Assembly (NCBI GenBank): GCA_035765775.1
Contig: DASTWV010000043.1
Coordinates: 62,001 to 126,000, forward strand
DNA from: Actinomycetota bacterium
GTDB lineage: Bacteria > Actinomycetota > CADDZG01 > JAHWKV01 > JAOPZY01
DNA: 64,000 bases
Direction of reading: 5' to 3'
Part shown: positions 17,040 through 26,295 of the stretch, piece by piece
Layout of the letters: the number at the start of each line of letters is the position of its first letter
How positions within the stretch are numbered: position 1 is the stretch's first letter
Notes under the pieces: model-generated
The model's database searches: none
Seen by the model: only the letters and a program-made list of their open reading frames with translations
What the model was told of the DNA's origin: nothing
Position numbers and translations under genes: made by a program

Positions 17040-20009
17040 GTGGGGGCCACGATCACCCGGGCACCATTCGCTGGCCGGGACCAGGCGTTGGGGCTGCTGG
17101 AAGCAGCCCTGGGCTCCCTGGCTGGCGAGGGTCAGGCAACCGCACTGATCGGTGGCGAGGCGGGGATCGGCAAGACCCGCCTCGCCGACGAGGTGTGCGC
17201 CCGGGCACGCGACCGGGGATTCCTTGTCGCCCGCGGCTCCTGCTCGCCCGTAGGGGGGCGGAGGCAGCCGTTCGGCCCGGTGGTGGGGATGCTCCGGGAG
17301 CTCGAAGCCGAGGCAGCTGACCTCGGCGTGACCCGCCCCCTGGAGCCCCTGGGGCATGGACTCGGTCTCGTGGCCTGGGGACCGGTCGAGTCGAACGGCG
17401 ACCCGTTCGCCCCGCTGGCCGGCAAGATGGCCAAGACGACCCTGTTCGACCACGTGCGTACCGCCCTCGCCGGAGTGGCCGGCCGGTGCCCGGTGGTTTT
17501 GGTGCTCGAGGACCTCCACTGGGCGGACAGCTCCTCGATCGAACTCATCGACTTCCTGGCCCGCAGTCTGCGTGCGGCGCCGGTGCTGCTGATCGGCACC
17601 TACCGGGAGGACGAGCTGGAGGCGGATCACCCTTTGCGCCCGGTACTGGTCGAGCTCGGCCGCCAGCACCGGGTGTCGAGGCTGCACCTCGAAGGGCTCG
17701 GCGAGGAGGCCATTACCAGCTTGATCGCCGGTGTGCTGGGGGTGGCACCGGCCCCTGAGCGCGCGAAGGCAGTCTTCGCCCGGAGCGCGGGCAATCCCTT
17801 CTTCGCCGAGGAGATCGCCCGGGCCGGAGACCTGCCGGGGGTGCCCAAGCAGATCAACGAGCTGATCCTGCTCCGGGTCGGGCGCATGTCGCCCGAGGCG
17901 CAGCAGGTGCTCCGGCTCCTGGCAACCATCGGTGATGCGATCGACCACGATCTGGCGTCGGCCGCCTGCCAGGCGGCGGGGTTGGCTCTGGACCGTGCCT
18001 TGAAGGAAGCCGTGGCGCGCCGGATGGTCGTGGTCGATCAGGGGCGCTACCGCTTTCGGCACCCGCTGGTCCGGGAGGCAATCTCCGGATCCCTGCTGCC
18101 GGGGGAGTCGCAGCGGGTGCACCGGCTGGTGGCGGAATGCCTTGCTCGGACCGGCGGCGAGGCAAGGGAGCTGGCTCAGCGAGCCGCGCAGCTGGCCGAG
18201 CACTGGTGGGCGGCGGCCTCCTGGCCCGAGGCGCTGAACGCCTCGGTGGCGGCGGCCTGGGCTGCCGGAGCGGTGTTCGCGTTTAGCGAGGGGCTCGGCC
18301 ACCTGGAGCGGGCTTTGTCGGTGTGGGAGAGGGTGCCGGACGCCGCGGCCATCGCGGGCATGGACCATGCCACGCTGCTCGGCCTCGCAGCCGACGCGGC
18401 GTATTTCGCCTCGAGCAGCCCGCGCGGCGCTGAGCTCGCCCGGGCGGCGGCCGAGAAGATCGATGGGGTCCGGGAGCCGGGCCGGGCGGCCCTGGGCTGG
18501 GCGAAGGTCGGGCGCAACTGCTTCCCGATCAACCTGGACGCCTCGGCCCGGGCCTTCGATCGGGCGCTGTCGTTCCTGCCGGCGGGCACCCCCTCAGCCG
18601 AACGCGCCCGGGTCCTGGCCGAGAAGGCAGCCGCCCTCGCCTGCCTGTCGCGGTTCGCCGAAGGCGAGGCTACGGCCCGGCAAGCCATTTCTGAGGCCAC
18701 CGCTGTGGGCGCACGCGCGGAGGAGGGCCACGCCCTCGTGACCCTCGGGTCCTGCAGCACTTCCCTCGGCCGGCTCGCGGAGGGGGTCCGCTGGACCCAG
18801 GAGGGGGTGGCGATCGTCGAGGAACAGGCGCTGGCCAACGACCTGAACTATGGCTATACCTCCTTGAGCTATGCCCTGTTCGCGGCCGGGCGGATGGAGG
18901 AGGCGGCGGCCGTCACCCTGGACGCCATGGCGGTGGGCGAGGAGCTGTGCGGCATCCGCCTCGAAGGCGCCGCGCTGAACAGCATCGAGGCACTCCTGCA
19001 GGTCGGCCGCTGGGAGGAAGCGGAGGCGATGCTGGCTGAGCGGGGCCACGTCCAGGGGCCCTGCGGCTACGGCTGGTTCGAGCTGGTGAGCGCGATGGCG
19101 GCGCTGCGCCGGGGACGCTACGTGGATGCGAAGCGCGGGCTGGTTGCCGCCGACCGCTGGACCGCCGTCCAGGACGACGTCCAGATCCGGGGCTGGTACT
19201 ACCGCCTTGTTGCCGAACTTGCCCTGGACGAGAACCGGTGGGCCGAGGCCTTCGACCCGCTCGACCGGGCGCTCGACCTAGGGGCCTCCTCCGAGGACGA
19301 GGTCAACCGGCCGGAGATGCATGCGCTGGCGGCACGGGCCATCGCCGACCAACACGGGGCCACGCCGCGCCGCCCGGGCTGGGAGAACCGGCTGGAGAAG
19401 GCCCGGGCCGCCGCCAATGGGCACACCACCGAGTCCGACCGGCTGGTCCGGGCGCCGCTGGCGCGCGGCGGCCAGATCCTGCCGATGCCGTGGGCGTTCG
19501 CCCTCACCTGCCAGGCCGAGGAATCCCGCCTGCACGGCAACGATGCCGCTCCCTGGGAGGCGGCGGCGCGTGCCTGGGACGCGCTTCCCTGCCCGTACCA
19601 GGCAACGTACTGCCGGTGGCGGCAGGCCGAGGCGCTCCTCGCCCATCCGGGGGGGCGGGGTCCGGCAGCCGAGGTCCTCGCCCTGGCCTGGCAGACCGCC
19701 CGCCACCTAGGGGCCGAGGGCCTCGCCGCACGGATCCAGCTCCTTGCCCGCCGGGCCCGGCTGGTGTTACCGAAGGCCGCCGACCCGGCGGAAGGGCACT
19801 CGGTCGCCAGCGACCTGGGCCTCACCGCCCGGGAGGTCGAAGTCCTTGAGCTGCTGGCCGGCGGTGCGACTGATGCCACCATCGCCGAGCGGCTGTTCAT
19901 CAGCAAGAAGACGGCGAGCGTCCACGTCTCGAACGTGCTGCGCAAGCTGTGCGTGTCCAGCCGTTACGAGGCGGCAGCCGTCGGTCAGCAGGCGGGTCTG
20001 GGGGCCTGA
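17040..20009 (+). CDS. Large ATP-binding LuxR-family regulator (LAL)
   Basis: This 989-residue regulator has an N-terminal AAA/STAND ATPase with Walker A GGEAGIGKTRL (39-49) and Walker B LVLEDLHWAD (about 155-164). A long alpha-helical TPR-like middle (about 400-880) follows. The C-terminal LuxR helix-turn-helix (about 925-985) has LTAREVEVLELLAGGATDAT, ISKKTASVHVSNVLRKL. The GTG start has no obvious ribosome binding site. LALs are usually pathway activators triggered by a ligand. The target cannot be inferred, though the copper/cobalt operon converges immediately downstream. Confidence 0.92.
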   Translation: MGATITRAPFAGRDQALGLLEAALGSLAGEGQATALIGGEAGIGKTRLADEVCARARDRGFLVARGSCSPVGGRRQPFGPVVGMLRELEAEAADLGVTRPLEPLGHGLGLVAWGPVESNGDPFAPLAGKMAKTTLFDHVRTALAGVAGRCPVVLVLEDLHWADSSSIELIDFLARSLRAAPVLLIGTYREDELEADHPLRPVLVELGRQHRVSRLHLEGLGEEAITSLIAGVLGVAPAPERAKAVFARSAGNPFFAEEIARAGDLPGVPKQINELILLRVGRMSPEAQQVLRLLATIGDAIDHDLASAACQAAGLALDRALKEAVARRMVVVDQGRYRFRHPLVREAISGSLLPGESQRVHRLVAECLARTGGEARELAQRAAQLAEHWWAAASWPEALNASVAAAWAAGAVFAFSEGLGHLERALSVWERVPDAAAIAGMDHATLLGLAADAAYFASSSPRGAELARAAAEKIDGVREPGRAALGWAKVGRNCFPINLDASARAFDRALSFLPAGTPSAERARVLAEKAAALACLSRFAEGEATARQAISEATAVGARAEEGHALVTLGSCSTSLGRLAEGVRWTQEGVAIVEEQALANDLNYGYTSLSYALFAAGRMEEAAAVTLDAMAVGEELCGIRLEGAALNSIEALLQVGRWEEAEAMLAERGHVQGPCGYGWFELVSAMAALRRGRYVDAKRGLVAADRWTAVQDDVQIRGWYYRLVAELALDENRWAEAFDPLDRALDLGASSEDEVNRPEMHALAARAIADQHGATPRRPGWENRLEKARAAANGHTTESDRLVRAPLARGGQILPMPWAFALTCQAEESRLHGNDAAPWEAAARAWDALPCPYQATYCRWRQAEALLAHPGGRGPAAEVLALAWQTARHLGAEGLAARIQLLARRARLVLPKAADPAEGHSVASDLGLTAREVEVLELLAGGATDATIAERLFISKKTASVHVSNVLRKLCVSSRYEAAAVGQQAGLGA

Positions 20010-20024
20010 CCGGAGCCGACTTCT

Positions 20025-22754
20025 CTACTGGACGATCACCGTCGCCCGCATGCCCTGGGCGTAGTGCCCCGGCTGGTGGCAGCCGATCAGCAGCGTGCCC
20101 CGGTGGGCGAAGGTGTAGTCCAGGGTCGCGGTTCTGCCCGGGGCGACGTCCACGACCGGCAGGTCCATCCCGGCCATCGAGTCTCCGTGTGTGCGCATCA
20201 GGCGGTCGTGGGCGGCCTGGGCGGCGGTGTCGCCGATCAGCGCCTCGTGGGTCTGGCCGCTGGCGTTGTGGAAGACGAAGCGCACCCGCTGACCCTCGGA
20301 GACCGTGAAGGCGTTGGGGGCGAAGGCGTAGTCGCTCATCGTCACCCGGAAGGTCTGGCTGACCGGCGGGGGGCGGCGGAGCCAGGCGGTCACCCCGGCG
20401 ACGGTACCGAACAGCACCACGGGCGCCAGCCAGGCCGCCACCACCCGGCGGCGCAGGGCCCGGCGGGCCGCCGCCGGCGGCTTCATGCGGGTCCCCCGGT
20501 CGAAGCCCGACCCGCCGAAGCTGGCCAGCCGCAGGCTGTTGGCCACCACCGAGACGCTGGAGAGACCCATTGCCGCCCCCGCCACCACCGGGTTCAGCAG
20601 GCCGAACGCCGCCAGGGGCAGGGCCGCCAGGTTGTAGCCGAACGCCCAGCCCAGGTTCTGCAGGATGGTGGCGTAGGTCCGCCGGGCGAGCTGCAGGGCC
20701 ACCGCAACCCCCCGGAGGTCGGGCGACAGCAGCGTGATGTCAGAGGCCTCGATGGCCACGTCGGTACCCGTCCCGATGGCGATGCCCAGGTCGGCCTGGA
20801 CCAGGGCGGGGGCGTCGTTGACCCCGTCGCCCACCATGGCCACCGTCCGGCCCTCGGCCTGCAGCCGGGCGATCTCGGCCACCTTGCCGGAAGGCAGGAC
20901 CTCAGCGAGGACCCGGTCGATCCCGGCCTGGCCGGCCACCGCTCGGGCGGTGCGGGCGTTGTCGCCGGTCACCATTACCACCTGCATCCCGGTGGCCTGG
21001 AGGGCGGCCACCGCCTGGGCGGCGCTGGGCTTCAGGGTGTCCGAGACCGCGATGGCTCCCCGGGCGGCCCCCTCCCAGCCGGCGAGCACGACCGTACGCC
21101 CCAGGGCCTCCTGGTCGGCCACCGCGGTCGCCAGCCCGGCGGGGATCGCCATGCCGTGCTCCTCGATCAGCCCCGGGCGGCCGACGACCACCAGGCGCCC
21201 GGCCACCGAGGCCCGCACCCCCCGGCCGGGAACCGCCTCGAAGCCGGACACCCCTGCGACGGGCAACGCCCCGGGTTCGTCGGCCGCCATCGCCGCCAGC
21301 GCCCGGCCCACGGGGTGCTCGGAGCCCGCTTCGGCGGCGGCCACCAGCCGGCGGAGCTCGGCCGCATCCACCCCCGGGGCGGGCACGACGTCGGCCACGA
21401 CGACGTTGCCGGTGGTGAGCGTCCCGGTCTTGTCCACCACGACGGTGTCCACCACCCGGGAGCGCTCCAGGATGTCGCCCCCCTTGATGAGCACGCCGGA
21501 GTTGGCCCCCCGGCCGGTACCGACCATGATTGCCATGGGGGTCGCCAGGCCCAGGGCGCACGGGCAGGCCACGATGAGGACGGCGACCGCGGCGAGCAGG
21601 CCGGTGCCCGGCTCCCCCGCCAGCCACCACCCGGCGAAGGTCACCGCCGCCAGCACCAGCACCACCGGCACGAAGATGCCCGCGGCCCGGTCGGCGAGGC
21701 GCTGGATGGGAGCCTTGGCGTTCTGCGCCTGCTCGACGAGGCGCACCATGCCCGCCAGGGCGGTGCCCGCCCCCACCGCGGTCGCCCGGATGGTCAGCAC
21801 GCCCTGCTGGTTGACGGTGGCACCGGCGACCGGGTCGCCGGGGGACTTGTCCACCGGCAGCGACTCGCCGGTCAGCATGGACTCGTCCACCGAGGAGACG
21901 CCCTCGACGACCACCCCGTCCACCGGCACCTTCTCGCCCGGCCGGATCCGGAGCAGGTCGCCCACCGAGACCGCCTCGACGGACACGGCGTGCTCCTGCC
22001 CGTCGGCAGCCACCAGGGTGGCCTCCTTGGCCCCCAGCTCCACCAGCGCCCGCACGGCCTGCGAGGCCCGCCCCCGGCCCCGGGCCTCCAGGTAGCGGCC
22101 CAGCAGCAGGAAGGCGATGATCAGGGCCGCCTCGTCGTAGTGCAGGTGGCCGCCCAGGGCGTCGCCCGCGCCCAGCAACTCGAAGGTGGAGAAGGCGAAG
22201 GCGGCCAGCGTGCCGAGAGCCACCAGGGTGTCCATGTTGGCGCTGAAGGTGCGCGCCCGGACAGCCGCCGAGCGCAGGAACGGCCAGCCGGCCCAGAACT
22301 CCACCGGCGTGGCCAGGAGCGCGGAGGCCCAGCGGGCCCCGCTGGCATGGGGCCACCCCATCGACAGCACCAGGGTGGCAAGAGCGAGCGGCGCCGCCAC
22401 CGCCAGCCGGCGCAGCCACATCGCCCGCTCGGGGTCCCGCTGCTTGGCCCCGGACAGGGGGGCCGACATCGCCGTGAGGTGGTAGCCCACCCGATCGATG
22501 GCGGCCACGAGGTCGGTGGGCGCCGCCGGGGCCTCGGCGCTCAGCTCGATGGTGGCCCGTCCGGTGGCGAAGTTGACCCCGGCCGCCACGACGCCGCTCT
22601 GGCGGCGCAGCGTGCGCTCCACCCGGGCGGCGCACGACCCGCAGGTCATCCCTTCGACGTCGAAGACGAGGACGTCCCGGGGCGCGCCGACGGCCGGGGG
22701 CGCCGCCTCCGCGGCGGCGAGCTCCCCGAGGCTAGGGCTTCGGCGCTCCGGCAT
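20025..22754 (-). CDS. copA: Copper-exporting P1B-type ATPase fused to a C-terminal cupredoxin domain
   Basis: This 909-residue Cu+ export ATPase has an N-terminal HMA domain with GMTCGSC (35-41), eight predicted helices, and CPC in [12 protein letters not shown] (about 398). It also has the phosphorylation motif DKTGTLT, a nucleotide-domain HP (GSEHPVGRA) and [10 protein letters not shown]. After the normal end (NSLRL, about 770) come a basic linker and an extra helix ([18 protein letters not shown]). A roughly 105-residue cupredoxin domain follows, with type-1 copper ligands: His in GQTHEALIG and Cys-x4-His-x4-Met in [12 protein letters not shown]. By topology this domain would face outside. 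It is 22 nt downstream of csoR and is probably CsoR-controlled. Confidence 0.93.
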   Translation of the reverse strand: MPERRSPSLGELAAAEAAPPAVGAPRDVLVFDVEGMTCGSCAARVERTLRRQSGVVAAGVNFATGRATIELSAEAPAAPTDLVAAIDRVGYHLTAMSAPLSGAKQRDPERAMWLRRLAVAAPLALATLVLSMGWPHASGARWASALLATPVEFWAGWPFLRSAAVRARTFSANMDTLVALGTLAAFAFSTFELLGAGDALGGHLHYDEAALIIAFLLLGRYLEARGRGRASQAVRALVELGAKEATLVAADGQEHAVSVEAVSVGDLLRIRPGEKVPVDGVVVEGVSSVDESMLTGESLPVDKSPGDPVAGATVNQQGVLTIRATAVGAGTALAGMVRLVEQAQNAKAPIQRLADRAAGIFVPVVLVLAAVTFAGWWLAGEPGTGLLAAVAVLIVACPCALGLATPMAIMVGTGRGANSGVLIKGGDILERSRVVDTVVVDKTGTLTTGNVVVADVVPAPGVDAAELRRLVAAAEAGSEHPVGRALAAMAADEPGALPVAGVSGFEAVPGRGVRASVAGRLVVVGRPGLIEEHGMAIPAGLATAVADQEALGRTVVLAGWEGAARGAIAVSDTLKPSAAQAVAALQATGMQVVMVTGDNARTARAVAGQAGIDRVLAEVLPSGKVAEIARLQAEGRTVAMVGDGVNDAPALVQADLGIAIGTGTDVAIEASDITLLSPDLRGVAVALQLARRTYATILQNLGWAFGYNLAALPLAAFGLLNPVVAGAAMGLSSVSVVANSLRLASFGGSGFDRGTRMKPPAAARRALRRRVVAAWLAPVVLFGTVAGVTAWLRRPPPVSQTFRVTMSDYAFAPNAFTVSEGQRVRFVFHNASGQTHEALIGDTAAQAAHDRLMRTHGDSMAGMDLPVVDVAPGRTATLDYTFAHRGTLLIGCHQPGHYAQGMRATVIVQ

Positions 22755-22776
22755 GGCCGCCGCCCCCCTGGTCTGG

Positions 22777-23133
22777 TTAGGGCTCGTCCGGACCGGCGCC
22801 CAGGGGGGCCGGCTCGGAGGTGGGCTGAGGGGCCGGCTCGGAGGCGGGCCCGGAGGTGGGCCCGGTGGTCACCCGGTCGAAGCGCATGGCCTCCATGAGC
22901 TCCTCGACGATCTCCTCGGTGCGCCCCGCCACCATGGCGGCGGCGACGCAGGTCTCGAGGTGGTTGCGCAGCACCAGGCGGCTGGCCCGCTCGAGCTGGC
23001 CCTGGACCGCCGAGAGCTGCTTCATGACGTCGGGGCAGTAGGCATCGTCCTCGACCATGCGCAGGACGGCGTCCAGATGGCCCCGGGCACTGCGCAGGCG
23101 GTTGACCACGGACCGCTGGTAGGACTCTTTCAT
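22777..23133 (-). CDS. csoR: CsoR-type copper-sensing repressor
   Basis: This 118-residue all-helical repressor has the CsoR Cu(I) ligand set Cys33, His58 and Cys62 ([17 protein letters not shown]). A Pro/Glu-rich tail (about 90-118) is an extension. ATG 23133 overlaps the cbiO stop (ATGA), so translation is coupled to the cobalt transporter ATPase. A palindrome TACCCCA-N7-TGGGGTA lies 11 nt upstream and suggests autoregulation. Confidence 0.93.
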   Translation of the reverse strand: MKESYQRSVVNRLRSARGHLDAVLRMVEDDAYCPDVMKQLSAVQGQLERASRLVLRNHLETCVAAAMVAGRTEEIVEELMEAMRFDRVTTGPTSGPASEPAPQPTSEPAPLGAGPDEP

Positions 23134-23984
23134 GGCTGCAGTATACCCCACCCCCCCTGGGGTAGGGCTAGGGGTGGGACGGGGCCTCCGTGGTGGGCGT
23201 GGTCGTGGTGGTGGGTGTGCACCTCGGCGCCGTGGGAGTGGCTGTGCTCGTGGATCAGGTTGACCGCCAGCAGCAGGTCCCGGTCGCCCAGGATCTCCCC
23301 GGGCGGCCCCTCGGCCACGATGCGGTGCTCCTCGGAGAACACCACGCACCGGTCGGCGAGGGCATGGAGGCTCTCCAGGTCGTGGGTGGCCAGCACGATG
23401 GTCTTGCCCGCCTGGTTCAACTCCACGATGAGGTCCATGAGCCACTGCTGGGTGCGGGGGTCGAGCGCGGCGGTGGGTTCGTCGAAGAGCAGCACGGCGG
23501 GGTTCATGACCAGCACCGAGGCGATGGCCACCCGCTTCTTCTGGCCTCCGGAGAGCTGGTAGGGAGCCCGGTCGGCGATCCCGGCGAGGTCGAGCATCGC
23601 CAACGTGTCGTCCACCCGGGCCTCGACCTCCGCCGGGGGGAGGCCCATGTTCAGCGGGCCGAAGGCGATCTCCTCCCGGACCGTGGGCGAGAACACCTGG
23701 GCGTCGGAGTTCTGGAAGATGAACCCCACCCGGCCCCGGAAGGCCCGGTTGAACTGCTCGTCCTCCAGGGCCTCCTCGGTGACCGGGGCGCCGAAGGCCC
23801 GGTACGCCCCGGAGTCCGGGAAGATCAACCCGTCCAGGACCTTGAGCAGGGTGGACTTGCCGCACCCGTTGGCCCCGAGGAGGGCCACCTTCTCGCCCGG
23901 TTCAATGCCGAGGGTGACACCGTCCAGGGCGGTGAACCGGCCGAGGTAGGCGTAGTGGAGGTCGCGTACTGCGAGCAGCGTCAC
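23130..23984 (-). CDS. cbiO: Cobalt/nickel ECF transporter ATPase CbiO
   Basis: This 284-residue ABC ATPase has Walker A GANGCGKSTL (about 36-45), a Q-loop IFQNSDAQVF, signature LSGGQKKRVAIA, Walker B VLLFDEPTAALD and an H-loop THDLES. The C-terminal tail is rich in His (HEHSHSHGAEVHTHHHDHAHH), a probable metal-binding or metal-storage segment. Start GTG 23984 is 5 nt after the stop of cbiMQ. The stop overlaps csoR. Confidence 0.92.
   Translation of the reverse strand: MTLLAVRDLHYAYLGRFTALDGVTLGIEPGEKVALLGANGCGKSTLLKVLDGLIFPDSGAYRAFGAPVTEEALEDEQFNRAFRGRVGFIFQNSDAQVFSPTVREEIAFGPLNMGLPPAEVEARVDDTLAMLDLAGIADRAPYQLSGGQKKRVAIASVLVMNPAVLLFDEPTAALDPRTQQWLMDLIVELNQAGKTIVLATHDLESLHALADRCVVFSEEHRIVAEGPPGEILGDRDLLLAVNLIHEHSHSHGAEVHTHHHDHAHHGGPVPPLALPQGGWGILQP
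23144..23164. promoter_or_regulatory. CsoR-like operator inside the 3' end of cbiO
   Basis: The perfect inverted repeat TACCCCA-C7-TGGGGTA matches the general form of CsoR boxes (GC-rich arms with TA ends). It lies just upstream of csoR-copA and overlaps codons for the last residues of CbiO. Binding would both repress an internal promoter and sit on the transcript of cbiO. Confidence 0.6.
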
Positions 23985-23989
23985 GCCCG

Positions 23990-26020
23990 TTAGCGCCCGA
24001 GTGCCCGGTCGAGGCCGAGGACCGCCGCCATGGTCACGAGGCAGGCGCCCATCCAGCACCACTCCCGGGCGGCCAGGCGGGAGCGCTGCAGCGTCCGGGT
24101 GTGGCCGGTGTAGCCCCGGCTGACCATCGCCTGGTAGACCTCCTCGGACAGGGACTGGGCCTTGCCGAAGAGCGCCCCCCCGGTGGCGGCGACGAAGGCC
24201 CGGCCCGCCCGGACGTCGGACTCGGCCCCCACCGTGCGGCTGCGCCGGGCGGTGTACATGTCCTCGACCGAGCCCAGCAGGTGGAAGACGTAGCGGTAGG
24301 ACATCCCGATGACCTGGACGAACATCGGCGGCACCAGCAGTGCCCGGAGGGCGGCCATGAGCTTGGCCCACGGCGTGGTGAGGGTCAGCAGGACCACCAG
24401 CGAGATCGACACCGCCACCCGGGCAACGATGCGGGCGGCGGTCTGCAGCCCCGGGGCGGTGACGCCGATCTGGTGGCCGAACCACCACGACCCGAGGGGC
24501 ACGACGATGTGGCCCTTCGTGATGATGTTCAGCGTTGCCGGGGCCACCACCACCCCGGTGAAGACCGGGATGAACAGCCAGACCCGCTTGACGAAGAACC
24601 CGATGCTGATCCGGGAGGCGGCCGCCGCGCCGAGAGCCAGGGCGTAGAGCCCGAGCAGGACCCAGGTGGAGTGCACCAGGCCGGCCACCACCAGCAGGCC
24701 GAGGAGGGTGACCAGCTTCACCCGGGCGTCCAGGCGTTGCAGGAGGCCGTCCCGGCCGGCCACCTCATCGCCGAAGAGGGCGGAGCGGAGCACGCCGGAG
24801 GCCCCCCGGAGCGTCTTCTCGACGAAGCTGCCCTTGGAGCGGGTCCCGATGCACCCGCACGGGCACAGGCCCACCTCGCCCCGGAGGAGCCAGGCCGGGG
24901 TCGTGGAGGACGCCGCCCGGGGCACTGGGAGGGACGCGGGGATGGATGCGGGGATGGATGCCCTCGGCTCCCGGCGGCGGAGGGCCCGGAGCGCCCGGAG
25001 CGCCCCGTAGCCGGCGGCCACCGCCGCTCCGATGGCGACGACGCCGGCCAGGGCGGACACCAGGTACCCCAGGGTCGGGTGGGCGGCGTGGGAATAGTCG
25101 TAGCCGCTGAAGAGGGCGTGGTGCCAGAACCCGGTGTAGCGGGCCAGGCCCGAGGGGAGCGCCGAGAGGTGGGCCTTGGCCAGGAACCCGGCGGTGTGGG
25201 GATTGTCCTCGCCGAATGCGCCGCCGGGGGCGAGGAGGCCGAGCGGGGACAGGGCCAGCATCGCCCCAAGGGGGATCAACGCATGCCGCCAGCGCAGGCG
25301 GCGGGCGAAGGCCTCCTCGGGCACGCCGGCGGCGGCGTCCGGGTGGTTGAGGCGCAGCAGCGGCAGATTCGCCCGCTGCAGGTAGGCGATCACCCCGAAG
25401 GTGAGGGCGAACTCCACCCCACCCGCCACGGTGAGATGGGCGAGCATCATGGCCGGGATCGTCTGGGCGAGGTGGTAGGGCGAGTAGAGCGGCGACCCCC
25501 CGGCGGTGTGGAAGAGCACGGGCTGCAGGCCCAGCTCGACGGAGGCGCACAGAGCCGCCGCCGAGATGCCCAGGTAGCCCCCGAGGGCGGCGGCGAACGC
25601 CCGGCGGGGCGAGGTCAGGCTGGCGCCCCGGCTGAGCGGCCGGTAGACGAGGTAGTAGCCCACCAGGGTCATGACGACGGCCATGTTGAAGGCGTTGACC
25701 GGGTAGGCCAGCACGCCGCCGTCGCCGAAGAAGAGGGCCTGGATGGCCAGGGCGGTGGCCACCGCGATGATGGCCGCCTCGGGCCCGAGAATCACCGCCA
25801 CCAGGACGGTGCCCACGGCATGCGCCGTCGTCCCGTCCGGGATCGGGACGTTGAACATCATCACGAGGAAGCAGAACGCCGCCCCGATGGCCAGCAGCGG
25901 CACCGACCGGCTCTTGACGACCCGCCGCACCCCCCGGCCTGCCCGGTAGAAGACCGGGAGCATGGCCGCCCCGCCGACCGCGCAGGTCTCGGGGCTCAGG
26001 TAGCCGTCGGGGATGTGCAT
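23990..26020 (-). CDS. cbiMQ: Fused CbiM-CbiQ cobalt/nickel ECF transporter membrane component
   Basis: This 676-residue membrane protein joins the substrate-binding subunit CbiM (1 to about 230) to a CbiN/PDGF-like middle segment (about 230-345) and the T component CbiQ (about 410-676). CbiM starts with MHIPDGYLSPETC (His and N-terminal metal site). The middle includes GGAFGEDNPHTAG and GYDYSHAAHPTLGYL. CbiQ contains LDARVKLV and the coupling segment SRGYTGHTRTL. The junction carries a Cys-rich motif LCPCGCIGTRSKGSFVEKTL. Specificity (Co or Ni) cannot be read from the sequence. Weak ribosome binding site. Confidence 0.9.
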   Translation of the reverse strand: MHIPDGYLSPETCAVGGAAMLPVFYRAGRGVRRVVKSRSVPLLAIGAAFCFLVMMFNVPIPDGTTAHAVGTVLVAVILGPEAAIIAVATALAIQALFFGDGGVLAYPVNAFNMAVVMTLVGYYLVYRPLSRGASLTSPRRAFAAALGGYLGISAAALCASVELGLQPVLFHTAGGSPLYSPYHLAQTIPAMMLAHLTVAGGVEFALTFGVIAYLQRANLPLLRLNHPDAAAGVPEEAFARRLRWRHALIPLGAMLALSPLGLLAPGGAFGEDNPHTAGFLAKAHLSALPSGLARYTGFWHHALFSGYDYSHAAHPTLGYLVSALAGVVAIGAAVAAGYGALRALRALRRREPRASIPASIPASLPVPRAASSTTPAWLLRGEVGLCPCGCIGTRSKGSFVEKTLRGASGVLRSALFGDEVAGRDGLLQRLDARVKLVTLLGLLVVAGLVHSTWVLLGLYALALGAAAASRISIGFFVKRVWLFIPVFTGVVVAPATLNIITKGHIVVPLGSWWFGHQIGVTAPGLQTAARIVARVAVSISLVVLLTLTTPWAKLMAALRALLVPPMFVQVIGMSYRYVFHLLGSVEDMYTARRSRTVGAESDVRAGRAFVAATGGALFGKAQSLSEEVYQAMVSRGYTGHTRTLQRSRLAAREWCWMGACLVTMAAVLGLDRALGR

Positions 26021-26039
26021 CGCCGGCCCAGGGTAGCGT

Positions 26040-26060
26040 TATTGCAAGCTGGTCGCAATA
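26040..26060. promoter_or_regulatory. Imperfect palindrome upstream of cbiMQ
   Basis: TATTGCAAGCT.GGTCGCAATA: six perfect terminal base pairs (TATTGC/GCAATA) and further partial symmetry, centred about 30 nt upstream of the cbiMQ start. This resembles the general architecture of Fur-family (e.g. Nur-like TTGC...GCAA) operators, but the match is not specific. Confidence 0.4.
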
Positions 26061-26072
26061 CCGAGCTGGTGG

Positions 26073-26189
26073 CTATCCGGCCCACTCCAGGTCATGCCGG
26101 CGGGTGCGGCAGATGGCCGCGATCATGGCGTCGTTGACCCGATGGGTCTGCGGGACCTCCAGCCAGCTCCGTCCGCGGGGATGTCGAAC
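26073..26189 (-). pseudogene. Possible PIN-domain remnant
   Basis: The 26021-26295 gap holds a minus-strand open fragment of about 38 codons ending at TAG 26073. It reads SWLEVPQTHRVNDAMIAAIC and then RTRRHDLEWAG. The pattern HRxNDAxIAA resembles the C-terminal part of VapC-type PIN domains. No start or N-terminal half is present in frame. It could be chance. Confidence 0.25.
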
Positions 26190-26295
26190 TCAACCCCACC
26201 AAGTCCCTGGCAACACCAGATGAACTCTGTGAAGCGGTCAGGCCCCGGCTCGGCAACTGCCCGCGCCGGGGATGGCCCGCGCCGGGGAGTCGGCC

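Noticed and set aside
20064-22898. Plus-strand open frame of 944 codons opposite copA
   Set aside because: Low-complexity His/Gly/Arg-rich translation with no motif; copA on the other strand is unmistakable.
24101-26137. Plus-strand open frame opposite cbiMQ
   Set aside because: Antisense shadow with low-complexity composition.
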